A stretch of 24,325 bases of DNA. Origin: Chersky-840 sp036511675 (GTDB taxonomy: Bacteria; Actinomycetota; Acidimicrobiia; Acidimicrobiales; UBA8190). The translations under genes and the position numbers were made by a program. Each line of letters starts with the position of its first letter. The stretch's first letter is position 1. The notes under the pieces were generated by a model that was given only the letters and a program-made list of their open reading frames with translations, was not told where the DNA came from and searched no databases. Below are positions 14,038 through 21,920 of this stretch, piece after piece. The stretch spans positions 1-24,325 of the forward strand of contig DATCBU010000029.1 of the NCBI GenBank assembly GCA_036511675.1, written 5' to 3'.

Positions 14038-14704
14038 GGATGCTCCCGGTCTCCATCTCGGCGGATCCGCGCCGGCGCTGCTCCCACATCTCGGCGCAGC
14101 TGTCGGCGCAGAACAGCAGTTCCCGACCACTGGCGTCGTGGCGGCGCGCCACGGCGGTGGCATGGGTGAGCAGGATGCGGCACACCGGGTCGGGCTGGGA
14201 ATCGGGGCCGGGCTTGGGCAGGCCGATGCGCACCACCTCGATGGGTTGTCCGAGGCCCCGCACCGACATGGCGTCGGTCGTCTCCACCGTGGCCCAGGGC
14301 GGGAGCTCGGACACCACCGAGGACACCGCCAGCACCTCGTGCCCGACGGCGAGGTCGCACAATCGCGCCGCCACGTTGACGGCGTGGCCGATGTAGTCGT
14401 CGCCCTCGAGCAGGATCACCGTCCCCGTGGTGACCCCGCACTTGATGGTGACGGGCTCGGGGGCGATGTCGATGGCGGCCTTCATCTCCAAGGTGGCGGC
14501 CACCAGGGGCATGGTGTCGACGCTCACGAGCATGGCGCCGTCGCCGAGCCACTTGGCGATGCGCACCGCCCGGCGCGAGCAGATGTCGCGCAGCGCGGCC
14601 CGAAAGACCCCGAGCACGGCCACGGCGCGCTCGTCCCCCTCGGACTCGGTGAGGGCGGTGAACCCCGACAGGTCGAGGAAGGCGAAGGTGCGGCGCACGC
14701 GCAT
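14018..14704 (-). CDS. Class III nucleotidyl cyclase with C-terminal YHS-type metal-binding domain
   Basis: Residues 5-160 of this 228-residue protein form a class III cyclase catalytic domain: D11 in FLDLSGFT and D55 in KWLGDGAML are the two metal-binding Asp, K51 and D102/D103 (GDDYIG) fit ATP specificity, and N110 and R114 (NVAARL) are the transition-state residues. All key positions are present, so it should make cAMP in the cytoplasm. Residues 171-210 read DPVCRILL...ELLFCADSCAEMW with C175, C199 and C203, the pattern of a YHS/TRASH metal-binding domain, so metal or redox state may tune activity (inference). There is no membrane segment. The ATG at 14704 lacks a clear ribosome-binding site. 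The gene is convergent with the amidohydrolase. Confidence 0.88.
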   Translation of the reverse strand: MRVRRTFAFLDLSGFTALTESEGDERAVAVLGVFRAALRDICSRRAVRIAKWLGDGAMLVSVDTMPLVAATLEMKAAIDIAPEPVTIKCGVTTGTVILLEGDDYIGHAVNVAARLCDLAVGHEVLAVSSVVSELPPWATVETTDAMSVRGLGQPIEVVRIGLPKPGPDSQPDPVCRILLTHATAVARRHDASGRELLFCADSCAEMWEQRRRGSAEMETGSIREVWMR

Positions 14705-14781
14705 GAGGCGATGATCCCACCCGCCACCACGCCTGGGCGAACCCCGGCCCCGGTGCTCGACAGCGCAGGGGTCGGGACCGC

Positions 14782-17616
14782 TCAGGGAGTGGTGGGCACC
14801 GCCCCCACGATGTCGGCGATGTGGATGCCGAGTCCCGGCAGCGATCCCACGAAGGGGGCGTCGCCGAAGGCGAAGATCCCGCCGTCACCTCCGATGAGCC
14901 AGTAGCCCTGGTCGTCGGAGGTGGTGACCAGCCCGATGATGGGACGAGCGGGGCGCACCCCGATGCCCGGCAGCGTCCCGAACGAGCGGGCGTCGCCGAA
15001 GGGGTAGACACCGCCGTTCTGGGTCACGATCCAGTAGCCACCGCCGTCGGGGGTGGCGTCGATCCCCGCCGCCGGCGAGGGCGTGCCCGTGGCCGAGCCC
15101 AGCGCGGCGGCGTTCCCGAAGGCGTAGACGGTGCCGGTGGAGGTGACGACCCAATAGCCCCCGTCCGACGGTGTGGCGGCGATGCCGATGACGTTGGTGA
15201 CGTGGATGCCCCGGCCCGGCAGCGACCCCAGGAAGGGCGCGTCGCCGAAGGCGAACACCCCGCCGTCCTGGCCCACCAGGAAGTAGCCGTGGTTGTCGCT
15301 CGTGGGCACGATCCCCCTGATGTCGTGCACGGCGACGTGCAGTCCCGGCAGCGACCCCAGGAAGGGCGCGTCGCCGAAGGCGAACACCCCGCCGTCCTGG
15401 CCCACGAGGAAATAGCCCTTGTCATCGGGGGAGGGCACCATGCCCACGATGTCGGCGACGTGGACCCCGAGCCCGGGCAGCGAACCGTAGAAACCGCCGC
15501 TCTGGCCCGTGGGGAACACGAACACCCCGCCGTCCTGGCCCACGAGGTCGTAGCCCGACGGCGCGGGCGTCGTCGTGGGCGGCGCCGACGGGGCCGGTGA
15601 CGCCGGGGGTGTCGACCCTGGGTAGGCGAAGGGAGCGGCGGCCGTGCCGTCGCCCTGGGCGCTGGTGGCGGTGACGAAAAGCGACCCGCTCCCCGCCGGG
15701 ACCACCACCGTGGCCGACGTGGCCGTGGCGCTCAGCACCTGGGCCGGGGTGCTCCCGAAGAAGACGGCGGCCCGTTCCAGCCCGAGACCGGTGAGCGTGA
15801 CGTCGGAGCCGGCCGCGGCCGTGTCGGGCTGCACCGAGGAGACCCCCGAGCACGCCAGGCCCCCGGCGATGGGCGAGCCCACCCCCGTTGCCGCGTCGTA
15901 GCCCGTGCCGGCGGCGTAGGCCCCGGCGTTGGCCCCGGTGAGGTCGGTGTCGCCCGAGGTGATGTCGTTGAGGGCGGTGCCATACACCCCCTCGGAGGCC
16001 AGGGTGTAGAGGGCGGGGGCGAGGTTGCCGGTCAAGGCCGAGCATCCGTCGTTCTTGTCCGCCACCAACCCCGCCATGAAGGGGGCGGACAGGCTGGTGC
16101 CGCCGACCGCGGTCCACGCCCCGCCGGCGAAGATGACCATCCCCACGCCGGCGTTGGCCGAGATGTCGGGCACCTGGCGACACACCGTGCCGCAGGGTTC
16201 GCCGGTGGCCCAGTGCACGGCCTCGGGCTGATCGGCGGGCTTGGCCACGTAGCGCGACAGGCCGCCGCCCCCCGCCCCCTGCCCACCGGAATTGTTGGCA
16301 CACGTGGTGGTCTCGGTGCCCTGACAGACGTTCCACGTGACCTCGTCACCGGGGCCGAACAGCTCGGTGCCACCCACGGCGGTGAGCATCGGGTCCGACG
16401 CCGGATAGTCGACCTCGGCGGCCGGGGAGAGGGTGGTGGCGTAACAGCCCTCGGTGCCCGAGTCGCCCGACGCCGCGAAGATGCTCTGGCCCTGAGCGGC
16501 GGCCATGGTGAACAACGACGTGTAGGCCCCCTGGGTCCCGCCCGACGCGGCCAGGGCTTCGCACTCTCCCCAGCTGGTCGAGATGACGCTGGCGTGGTCG
16601 TCGGACACGATCTTGTTCCAGGTGTCGAATTGGCCCTGGGTCGTGTTGGGGCCCTCGTAGGAGATGATGGCCGCCCCCGGTGCCTGGGTGGCCTCCTGCT
16701 CGATGTCGGCGTCGGCTTCCTCGGTGCCACCCACGTCGGGTGCCGAGCCGCCGTCCACCGCCGCCGCGGAGACGGTGTTGGTGAGCCCGAAGCACGTGTC
16801 GTAGGTGGCAACGTCGGAGACCGAGTGCGGTGCCAACTCGTACACCCCGATGGTCTCGCCGTGGCCGTTGAGGCCGGCGCCGATGAGCGAGTCGAGGCCG
16901 TAGGCCGCGCCCAGCTGGTCGAGTGTGTAGAAGTTGCCGGCCGCCTCGTTCCTGGCGTTCGAGCACGCCGTGAGCCCGTCGGCCCGGGGCGACACGGCCG
17001 GCGACAGCACGGTGCGCGGCGCAGTCGCGCCCTGGGGGACGACCTGGGCCAGGGTGTCGAGCCCGAGGATGCTCTGGACCAGTGCCCCCACGGGCGTGGT
17101 CGGGACGAGGGGGGCGTGGCGGGCCAGGTAGCCGCGCCCTCCGGACCGGGTCCGGTAGCGGGTGAAGTCGACCCCCAGCGCGGCCGAGACCCGACGCGCC
17201 GTCGCCCGCACGTGGACGGACAGGCCCGACACCCCGGTGACCGTCAGCCCGGCCCCGCGCAGCCAGGTGGTGGCGGAGCCGACCTCGGACGCCGTGGGCC
17301 CGAACTCCGACAGGAATTGCCCGGGCCCGAGCCAACGGTGGAAGTCGGGCGAGCGCGGGTCGTAGAGGTCGGTCAGAAGGGCGCGGACCCCGCCGGGGTT
17401 CGAGGGTGCTAGGACGACGTCGAGGTCGAGCACCTGGCCGGGGTCGAGCGCCCCCAGGGCGACCGAGCCCGCCGGTGCCGCCCCCGGCGCCAGCCGGGCC
17501 ACGCGGGCGAGGGCGGGGTCTGCCGCCACGCTGCGCCCCGACCCGGCCTGGACCAGCGCGCCACACAGGAGCAGCCCGACCACACCCCGGCCGACCCGCG
17601 ACCGCCTACGACGCAT
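14782..17616 (-). CDS. Secreted S53 (sedolisin/pro-kumamolisin) peptidase with IPT-like domain and six C-terminal repeats
   Basis: The 944-residue preproprotein has a signal peptide (1-32, RRRR then GVVGLLLCGALVQA), a pro-kumamolisin activation domain (about 45-195), and an S53 catalytic domain (about 215-590). Catalytic residues are E300 and D304 (EADADIE), the oxyanion D385 (AASGDSG) and S508 (GGTSLSAP). The calcium site is D551 (NDITSG) and GYDAATGVGSP. An IPT/TIG-like domain (592-665), a Pro/Thr linker (666-687) and six repeats of about 45 residues of the GYFLVGQDGGVFAFGDA type (688-944) follow, which may form a propeller-like substrate or wall-binding module. The ATG at 17616 is supported by gaggggggc on the minus strand. 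It should be an acid-active extracellular endopeptidase. No sorting signal is seen. Confidence 0.93.
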   Translation of the reverse strand: MRRRRSRVGRGVVGLLLCGALVQAGSGRSVAADPALARVARLAPGAAPAGSVALGALDPGQVLDLDVVLAPSNPGGVRALLTDLYDPRSPDFHRWLGPGQFLSEFGPTASEVGSATTWLRGAGLTVTGVSGLSVHVRATARRVSAALGVDFTRYRTRSGGRGYLARHAPLVPTTPVGALVQSILGLDTLAQVVPQGATAPRTVLSPAVSPRADGLTACSNARNEAAGNFYTLDQLGAAYGLDSLIGAGLNGHGETIGVYELAPHSVSDVATYDTCFGLTNTVSAAAVDGGSAPDVGGTEEADADIEQEATQAPGAAIISYEGPNTTQGQFDTWNKIVSDDHASVISTSWGECEALAASGGTQGAYTSLFTMAAAQGQSIFAASGDSGTEGCYATTLSPAAEVDYPASDPMLTAVGGTELFGPGDEVTWNVCQGTETTTCANNSGGQGAGGGGLSRYVAKPADQPEAVHWATGEPCGTVCRQVPDISANAGVGMVIFAGGAWTAVGGTSLSAPFMAGLVADKNDGCSALTGNLAPALYTLASEGVYGTALNDITSGDTDLTGANAGAYAAGTGYDAATGVGSPIAGGLACSGVSSVQPDTAAAGSDVTLTGLGLERAAVFFGSTPAQVLSATATSATVVVPAGSGSLFVTATSAQGDGTAAAPFAYPGSTPPASPAPSAPPTTTPAPSGYDLVGQDGGVFVFPTGQSGGFYGSLPGLGVHVADIVGMVPSPDDKGYFLVGQDGGVFAFGDAPFLGSLPGLHVAVHDIRGIVPTSDNHGYFLVGQDGGVFAFGDAPFLGSLPGRGIHVTNVIGIAATPSDGGYWVVTSTGTVYAFGNAAALGSATGTPSPAAGIDATPDGGGYWIVTQNGGVYPFGDARSFGTLPGIGVRPARPIIGLVTTSDDQGYWLIGGDGGIFAFGDAPFVGSLPGLGIHIADIVGAVPTTP
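15215..15405. repeat. 62-base identical direct repeats coding for sedolisin C-terminal units
   Basis: Identical 62-base blocks lie at 15215-15276 and 15344-15405, 129 bases (43 codons) apart, so they code for the same stretch in two adjacent repeat units (GQDGGVFAFGDAPFLGSLPG). The identity at synonymous positions indicates recent duplication or gene conversion within the gene. Confidence 0.85.
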
Positions 17617-17724
17617 GGGCGTGCCCCCCTCGGCCGACTCATCGCAACCTACCGGAGCCGACGCGCCTATCGAGAGCGGTGACCCCAGGGCATTACGATG
17701 GGCCGCCGACCAGGAGACCACACC

Positions 17725-18009
17725 GTGCCGACGCTTCGCATCGACCATGCCGTCCCCAACTTCGACGGCTGGAAGCAGGCGTTCGACAGCGACCCCGCCG
17801 ACCGCAAGGGGTCGGGCGTGCGCCGCTATCGGGTGTCCCAGGCGGTGGACGACCCCAACTTCGTCACCATCGACCTGGACTTCGACACCGTCGCCGATGC
17901 CGAGCGGCTGCTGGCCACCATGCGCGACGTGTGGGCCGGGCCCGGCAAGGCGTTCATGGTGGATCCCCGCGCCCGCATCGTGGAAGTCGTCGAGTCCCGG
18001 GAACTCTGA
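17725..18009 (+). CDS. Small alpha/beta-barrel-like protein, function unknown
   Basis: The 94-residue protein (PTLRIDHAVPNFDGWKQAFD..., VRRYRVSQAVDDPNFVTIDL, DTVADAERLLATMRDVW, KAFMVDPRARIVEVVES) has the beta-alpha-beta-beta-alpha-beta rhythm of a small dimeric alpha/beta-barrel domain. I do not recognise a specific family. The GTG at 17725 is chosen because AGGAG (17712-17716) lies 8 bases before it; an in-frame ATG at 17698 has no ribosome-binding site, and the TACGAT overlapping it may instead be a -10 box. It is divergent from the sedolisin gene and ends 4 bases before the convergent L,D-transpeptidase gene. Confidence 0.75.
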   Translation: MPTLRIDHAVPNFDGWKQAFDSDPADRKGSGVRRYRVSQAVDDPNFVTIDLDFDTVADAERLLATMRDVWAGPGKAFMVDPRARIVEVVESREL

Positions 18010-18013
18010 CCCC

Positions 18014-19189
18014 TCACGACGCCGGGCCCGCCACGGTGACCAGGGTGCCGATGGGCGACAGGGGCCACACCTGGGCGGCGTCGGCGATCCTCATCTCGAC
18101 ACAGCCGTTGCTCTGGGGTGATCCGTAGGTGGCCCGCACGAACCCGTGCAGGGCGTCGCCGCCGTTGAAGTAGCTGGCCCAGGGGACGTTGGGGTCGTCG
18201 TAGGTGGAACCGTCGGTGTTGGTGCCCTGCATGCGCGAGCTGGTCACGTGCTCGAACACCGGGAACGTGCCGTCCACGGTGTCGGCGCCCGGGGCTCCGG
18301 TGTTGACGGGGATGTTCACCAGGACCGGGGCGCCGTTCTCGTACAGGGTCAGGGTCTGGGGCAGCGTCTTGGACACGTACACATAGGTATAGGAGTCGGC
18401 GTCGACTTTGGCCGCGGCCACGTCGGCGAGCAGCGTGGACCACACCCGGGTGCCCGCCAGCCCGTCCACGGTGAGGCCACTCTGGTTCTCGAAGTCCATC
18501 AGCGCCCCCTTGGTGACGACGTTCTCGTAGCCCTCGCTCCACAGGGCCATGAGCGACGAGGGGGCATTGGGCCAGCGCCACGCGAGCGTCCCCGCCTGGG
18601 CGGTGATGACGTCGGCCGGCGACGGGGCCGGCCCCGTCGCCGTGAAGGACAGGGGGAGGTAGTTCAGCTGGGCCAGCAGTTGTTGGAGGCGCTCGGTGCT
18701 GGCCTGGGCCACGGTGAAGGTGATGGTCACGGGTGCGGCCAGCGCCTTGCCGTCGGTGGCGGTGGGGCCGCTCGGTCCGGCCGGGATGACCAGGGTCTCG
18801 GTGCCGGTGGGGATGAAGGGCGCGGTGGCCCGGAAGGCCAGGGTCTCGGGGCCGACCTTGGCCCACGTGCCGCTCACCGGGGGCGTGAACGCCGGCATGC
18901 CCGAGGCGCCGGTCACGGGCGAGGACAGGCGGACAGAGACGCGCTGGTTCGAGGCCACGTCGGTGGCACCGGTGGTCGGCGTGGTGGACACCACGGTGAA
19001 GGAGGTGGGCGCCGCGATGTGCGCCTTGCCGTCACCCCGGGACGAGGCGGCGTGCCGGTCGCTCTGGACGTGGCGCCCGACCACGAACGCCCCGGCGCCC
19101 ACCACGACGACGATCACCGCCACGATCAGGACGGTGCGGGCGGTGCGATGGCGGGGGGGCGGGGGGACGAGGATCTTGTAGTGGGCCAT
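18014..19189 (-). CDS. Membrane-anchored L,D-transpeptidase (YkuD) with Big_5-like domain
   Basis: The 391-residue protein has a short cytoplasmic N-terminus, one membrane helix (17-37, ARTVLIVAVIVVVVGAGAFV), an Ig-like Big_5 domain (about 63-160, STTPTTGATDVASNQRVSV...), a peptidoglycan-binding-like segment (170-255, LDFENQSGLTVDGLAG type) and a C-terminal YkuD domain (265-388). YkuD enzymes make 3-3 cross-links in peptidoglycan through an active Cys. H348 (LHGFVR) and C363 (SNGCVEM) are the expected catalytic pair. The usual SHGC(I/V)R reads SNGCVE here, replacing His by Asn and Arg by Glu. The ATG at 19189 has only a weak ribosome-binding site. It is divergent from the VOC gene. Confidence 0.92.
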   Translation of the reverse strand: MAHYKILVPPPPRHRTARTVLIVAVIVVVVGAGAFVVGRHVQSDRHAASSRGDGKAHIAAPTSFTVVSTTPTTGATDVASNQRVSVRLSSPVTGASGMPAFTPPVSGTWAKVGPETLAFRATAPFIPTGTETLVIPAGPSGPTATDGKALAAPVTITFTVAQASTERLQQLLAQLNYLPLSFTATGPAPSPADVITAQAGTLAWRWPNAPSSLMALWSEGYENVVTKGALMDFENQSGLTVDGLAGTRVWSTLLADVAAAKVDADSYTYVYVSKTLPQTLTLYENGAPVLVNIPVNTGAPGADTVDGTFPVFEHVTSSRMQGTNTDGSTYDDPNVPWASYFNGGDALHGFVRATYGSPQSNGCVEMRIADAAQVWPLSPIGTLVTVAGPAS

Positions 19190-19264
19190 CTGGCATCGAC
19201 AGTACCCACTCGGCCCGGCCCGTCCGTTTCTGCCGGCGTGCGCTGGGAATGCTTAGATGAGGAC

Positions 19265-19639
19265 ATGACGGCGATCGCCCGGTTGGCAGCGGTGTCGCTC
19301 GACGGCCCGGACCCCGCCGGCCTGGGGGCGTTCTACCGGGAGTTGCTCGACCTCGAGGTGTTCTTCGAATCCGAGGACTTCGTGGCGCTCAAAGGGGCGG
19401 GGGTCCTGCTCACGGTGCAGCGGGTGGAGGAGCACCGACCACCCGATTGGCCCACGGGGTTGGTGCCCAAGCAGCTGCACCTCGAGCTGGCCGTGGACGA
19501 CCTCGACGGGGCCGAAGCCGCGGCGTTGGCGGTGGGAGCGAGAAAGGCCGACGTGCAACCGGCCCCCGACAAGTGGCGGGTGCTGCTCGACCCCGCCGGT
19601 CACCCGTTCTGCATCACCACCCTGATCCCCGAAGTGTGA
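19265..19639 (+). CDS. VOC-fold (glyoxalase/bleomycin-resistance-like) protein
   Basis: The 124-residue protein has the paired beta-alpha-beta-beta-beta units of the vicinal oxygen chelate fold: ARLAAVSLDGPDPAGLGAFY, LEVFFESEDFVALKGAGVLL, LHLELAVDDLDGAEAAA and WRVLLDPAGHPFCITT. The first metal position, often His, is Ser (AVSLDGPD), while H in LHLEL and the acidic/His residues near DPAGHPF remain, so metal binding is uncertain. Many actinobacterial members are of unknown function. The ATG at 19265 follows gatgagg very closely (2 bases), so the start may be leaderless. Tandem repeats begin directly at the base after its stop codon. Confidence 0.88.
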   Translation: MTAIARLAAVSLDGPDPAGLGAFYRELLDLEVFFESEDFVALKGAGVLLTVQRVEEHRPPDWPTGLVPKQLHLELAVDDLDGAEAAALAVGARKADVQPAPDKWRVLLDPAGHPFCITTLIPEV

Positions 19640-19710
19640 GGCGCGCCGGTCTGAGGGCGCGCCGGTCTGAGGGCGCGCCGGTCTGAGGGAGCGCCGGCCT
19701 GAGGGAGCGG
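19640..19710. repeat. 16-base tandem repeat immediately after the VOC stop codon
   Basis: Units of gggcgcgccggtctga lie at 19640-19654 (first base missing), 19655-19670, 19671-19686 and, as variant gggagcgccggcctga, at 19687-19702, with a partial unit to 19710. Each unit ends in TGA and contains the palindrome GGCGCGCC or a derivative. The array fills the space between the convergent VOC and rpiB genes, ending 7 bases before the rpiB stop. Confidence 0.92.
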
Positions 19711-19717
19711 CACGGGC

Positions 19718-20170
19718 TCAGCGCTCGTGCTCCTCGGTCTCGATGTCGGCCACCTCGGCCAGGCGCCGGACATGGCGGCCACCTTCGAAATCGGTGGCGA
19801 AGAAGACGTCCACGATGGCGAGGGCGAGCTCGGGCCCCAGGATGCGGGCGCCCAGCGACAGCACGTTGGCGTCGTTGTGGAGCCGGGCCAGCCGGGCTGT
19901 GGTCTCGTCGTGGCACAGCGCGGCCCGGGCCCCGCGCACCTTGTTGGCGGAGATGTTCTCCCCCTGGCCACTGCCGCCGAGCACCACGGCCCGATCGGCG
20001 GACCCGCTCACCACGGCGCGCGCCGCGGTGGCGCAGAACCACGGGTAGTCGACGGGCTCGTCGGAGAAGGTGCCGATGTCGTGCACCTCGAACCCCTTGT
20101 CTCGAAGGTGCTCGGCCACCACCTGTTTGAGGTGGAAGCCGGCATGGTCACATCCCAGGACGACCCGCAT
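19718..20170 (-). CDS. rpiB: Ribose-5-phosphate isomerase B
   Basis: The 150-residue protein interconverts ribose 5-phosphate and ribulose 5-phosphate in the pentose phosphate pathway, in the cytoplasm. It begins with RVVLGCDHAGFHLKQ (D8, H9 substrate contacts) and carries the phosphate loop GGSGQGENISANK (65-77) and H98 with R109 in the second half. E71 stands where enterobacterial RpiB has an active-site Cys; Glu at this place is the mycobacterial type, in which it is the catalytic base. Length is typical. The ATG at 20170 gives a start directly at the first strand; the ribosome-binding site is weak. The gene is divergent from tag across 60 bases. Confidence 0.95.
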   Translation of the reverse strand: MRVVLGCDHAGFHLKQVVAEHLRDKGFEVHDIGTFSDEPVDYPWFCATAARAVVSGSADRAVVLGGSGQGENISANKVRGARAALCHDETTARLARLHNDANVLSLGARILGPELALAIVDVFFATDFEGGRHVRRLAEVADIETEEHER

Positions 20171-20218
20171 GGGCGACAGCCAAACACCGGGGGCGGGCCG
20201 TGGCAACCGGAGGGCCGC

Positions 20219-20224
20219 TAGAAC
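20219..20224 (+). promoter_or_regulatory. Candidate -10 box for leaderless tag transcript
   Basis: TAGAAC lies 6 bases before GTG 20231, placing the expected transcription start on the start codon. No ribosome-binding site precedes the GTG and no convincing -35 box is seen. Confidence 0.35.
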
Positions 20225-20230
20225 TGTCGT

Positions 20231-20839
20231 GTGGACCCCGATTCGCCCCTCGCGCCCGACGCCCGGTGTGCCTGGGCCCTGAGCAGCCCCGAGATGCTCG
20301 CCTACCACGACGTGGAGTGGGGGGCGCCGGTGCGCGACGAGCGGACCCTGTTCGAGCGCCTCACCCTCGAGGGGGCGCAGGCCGGGTTGTCGTGGTCCCT
20401 GATCCTGCGCAAGCGCGAGGGCTATCGCCGCGCCTTCGCCGGCTTCGCCCCGGACCTGGTGGCGCGCTTCGACGACGCCGATGTGGAGCGCCTGGTGGGA
20501 GACGCCTCGATCGTCCGCAACCGCCAGAAGATCGAGTCCACCGTGTCCAACGCCCGCGTCATCGACGCCATGCACCGTGCCGGGGACACCCTGGCCGAGC
20601 TGTTGTGGTCGTTCGTCGCCGACGAGACCCTTCACAATGCGTGGGCGGAGCTGGGTCAGCTCCCCTCGTCGACGCCCACGTCCAAGGCCATGAGCGCCGA
20701 GTTGCGTCGCCGCGGCTTTCGCTTCGTGGGCCCCGTGACGTGCTATTCCACCATGCAGGCGGCGGGGCTCGTGAACGACCACGTCACGTCGTGCCCACGT
20801 TGGGGGGAGCTGGGCGGGACACTAGGGTCGGCGTCGTGA
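20231..20839 (+). CDS. tag: DNA-3-methyladenine glycosylase I
   Basis: The 202-residue protein belongs to the Tag family, which removes 3-methyladenine from alkylated DNA in base excision repair. The zinc site expected in Tag is complete: C13 (RCAWA), H26 (AYHDVEW), H184 and C188 (NDHVTSC). The conserved LEGAQAGLSWSLILRKR (46-62) includes E47 at the catalytic/recognition position, and the helix-hairpin-helix region IVRNRQKIESTVSNAR is intact. The C-terminus is slightly longer than the core. The GTG at 20231 has no ribosome-binding site but fits a leaderless start. The stop overlaps the next small gene by 4 bases (GTGA, 20836-20839). Confidence 0.95.
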   Translation: MDPDSPLAPDARCAWALSSPEMLAYHDVEWGAPVRDERTLFERLTLEGAQAGLSWSLILRKREGYRRAFAGFAPDLVARFDDADVERLVGDASIVRNRQKIESTVSNARVIDAMHRAGDTLAELLWSFVADETLHNAWAELGQLPSSTPTSKAMSAELRRRGFRFVGPVTCYSTMQAAGLVNDHVTSCPRWGELGGTLGSAS

Positions 20840-21033
20840 CCGACGAGCCTGGCGCCCCGCACCAGCCGGCCGACGCAGACGAGCCGGCCGACGCCGACGC
20901 GCCCGAGCCCCCGGCACCGGGTCGGCGCCACCACGGCAGCGATGAGGAGATCGACGAAGCCGTCGACGAGTCGTTCCCGGCCAGCGATGCGCCGCAGTGG
21001 TGGTCGGGCGAGCCCGACGGCGACGACGCCTAG
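20836..21033 (+). CDS. Small acidic 'ESFPASD'-motif protein
   Basis: A 65-residue protein starts at a GTG overlapping the tag stop. The first half (APHQPADADEPADADAPEPP) is acidic, Pro-rich and surely disordered; the second half reads DEEIDEAVDESFPASDAPQW. The (D/E)ESFPASDxP motif recurs in small uncharacterised proteins of many bacteria, which is the main support for calling this a real gene. The 4-base overlap (GTGA) gives translational coupling to tag. Function is unknown. It ends 16 bases before the LLM oxidoreductase gene. Confidence 0.75.
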   Translation: MTDEPGAPHQPADADEPADADAPEPPAPGRRHHGSDEEIDEAVDESFPASDAPQWWSGEPDGDDA

Positions 21034-21049
21034 CCCGGCCCGACCCCCC

Positions 21050-21889
21050 GTGCGCGTCGGTGTCACCGCCTTTCTGACCGACCGGTCCATGCCGGTCGAC
21101 GACTTCGCCCGTGCCGTGGAGGCGCGCGGGTATCACTCGCTGTACCTTCCCGAGCACACGCACCTGCCGGTGGCCCTGGCCACTCCACCGGCTCTGGTGA
21201 AGGGCGTGCATCTCGACGACTACAAGCGCAGCCTCGACCCCTTCGTGTCGTTGGCGGCCGCCGCCGCGGTGACCGACCGCATCCTGCTCGGCACCGGCGT
21301 GACGCTTGTGGCCCAGCACGACCCCATCGTCCTGGCCAAGCAGATCGCCACTCTCGACCGGCTGTCGGGGGGCCGTTTCGTGCTGGGCATGGGATACGGG
21401 TGGAACCGTGACGAGGCGGCCGACCACGGCGTGGACTTCGGCCGGCGCCGCGCCGTGGCCCGGGAGAAGGTGCTGTGCATGCAGGCGCTGTGGTCGCGCG
21501 ACGAGGCCGAGTTCCACGGCGAGTACGTGTCGCTGCCGTTGTCGTACTCGTGGCCCAAGCCCGTGCAGCAGCCGCGGGTGCGCACCCTCGTGGGCGGCGG
21601 GGCGGGGCCGGGGCTGTTCGCGGCCATCGCCGAGTACGCCGATGGCTGGATGCCCATCGGCGGGGCCGGCGTCACCGGCGCCCTCGACGATCTGCGCCGG
21701 GCCTTCACCGACGCGGGTCGCGATCCCGACACTCTGGAGGTGGTCCCCTTCGGCACCGTTCCCGACGAGGGCAAGCTGGCGCACTACGCGTCGATGGGGT
21801 GCTCCGAGGTGGTGTTGCGCATCCCGTCGGGGCCCGAGCCCGAGATGGTGCGCGTCCTCGACGACTACGCCCGGTTCCTGCCCCGTTGA
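21050..21889 (+). CDS. LLM-class (luciferase-like) F420-dependent oxidoreductase
   Basis: The 279-residue protein is a TIM-barrel of the luciferase-like monooxygenase family, in the F420-dependent actinobacterial branch. It shows RVGVTAFLTDRSMPVDDFAR, AVEARGYHSLYLPEHTHLP, LLGTGVTLVAQHDPIVLAKQ, LDRLSGGRFVLGMGYGWNRDE (the typical phosphate/cofactor region) and EYADGWMPIGG. Such enzymes transfer hydride between F420H2 and varied substrates; the substrate here is unknown. The GTG at 21050 starts the first strand, but the preceding bases (cccgacccccc) contain no ribosome-binding site, so coupling to the small gene 16 bases upstream or a leaderless start must serve. Confidence 0.92.
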   Translation: MRVGVTAFLTDRSMPVDDFARAVEARGYHSLYLPEHTHLPVALATPPALVKGVHLDDYKRSLDPFVSLAAAAAVTDRILLGTGVTLVAQHDPIVLAKQIATLDRLSGGRFVLGMGYGWNRDEAADHGVDFGRRRAVAREKVLCMQALWSRDEAEFHGEYVSLPLSYSWPKPVQQPRVRTLVGGGAGPGLFAAIAEYADGWMPIGGAGVTGALDDLRRAFTDAGRDPDTLEVVPFGTVPDEGKLAHYASMGCSEVVLRIPSGPEPEMVRVLDDYARFLPR

Positions 21890-21920
21890 CCGGCGCCAGA
21901 AGCGTCGATGTCGCAGCTCC

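Noticed and set aside
12622..14163. Long minus-strand frame opposite the amidohydrolase
   Set aside because: Arg/Gly/Val-rich shadow with no recognisable fold; the amidohydrolase frame has clear metal-site motifs and a good ribosome-binding site.
16213..17412. Long plus-strand open frame opposite the sedolisin
   Set aside because: The composition is that of a shadow frame and the opposite strand carries a complete S53 peptidase with its catalytic residues.
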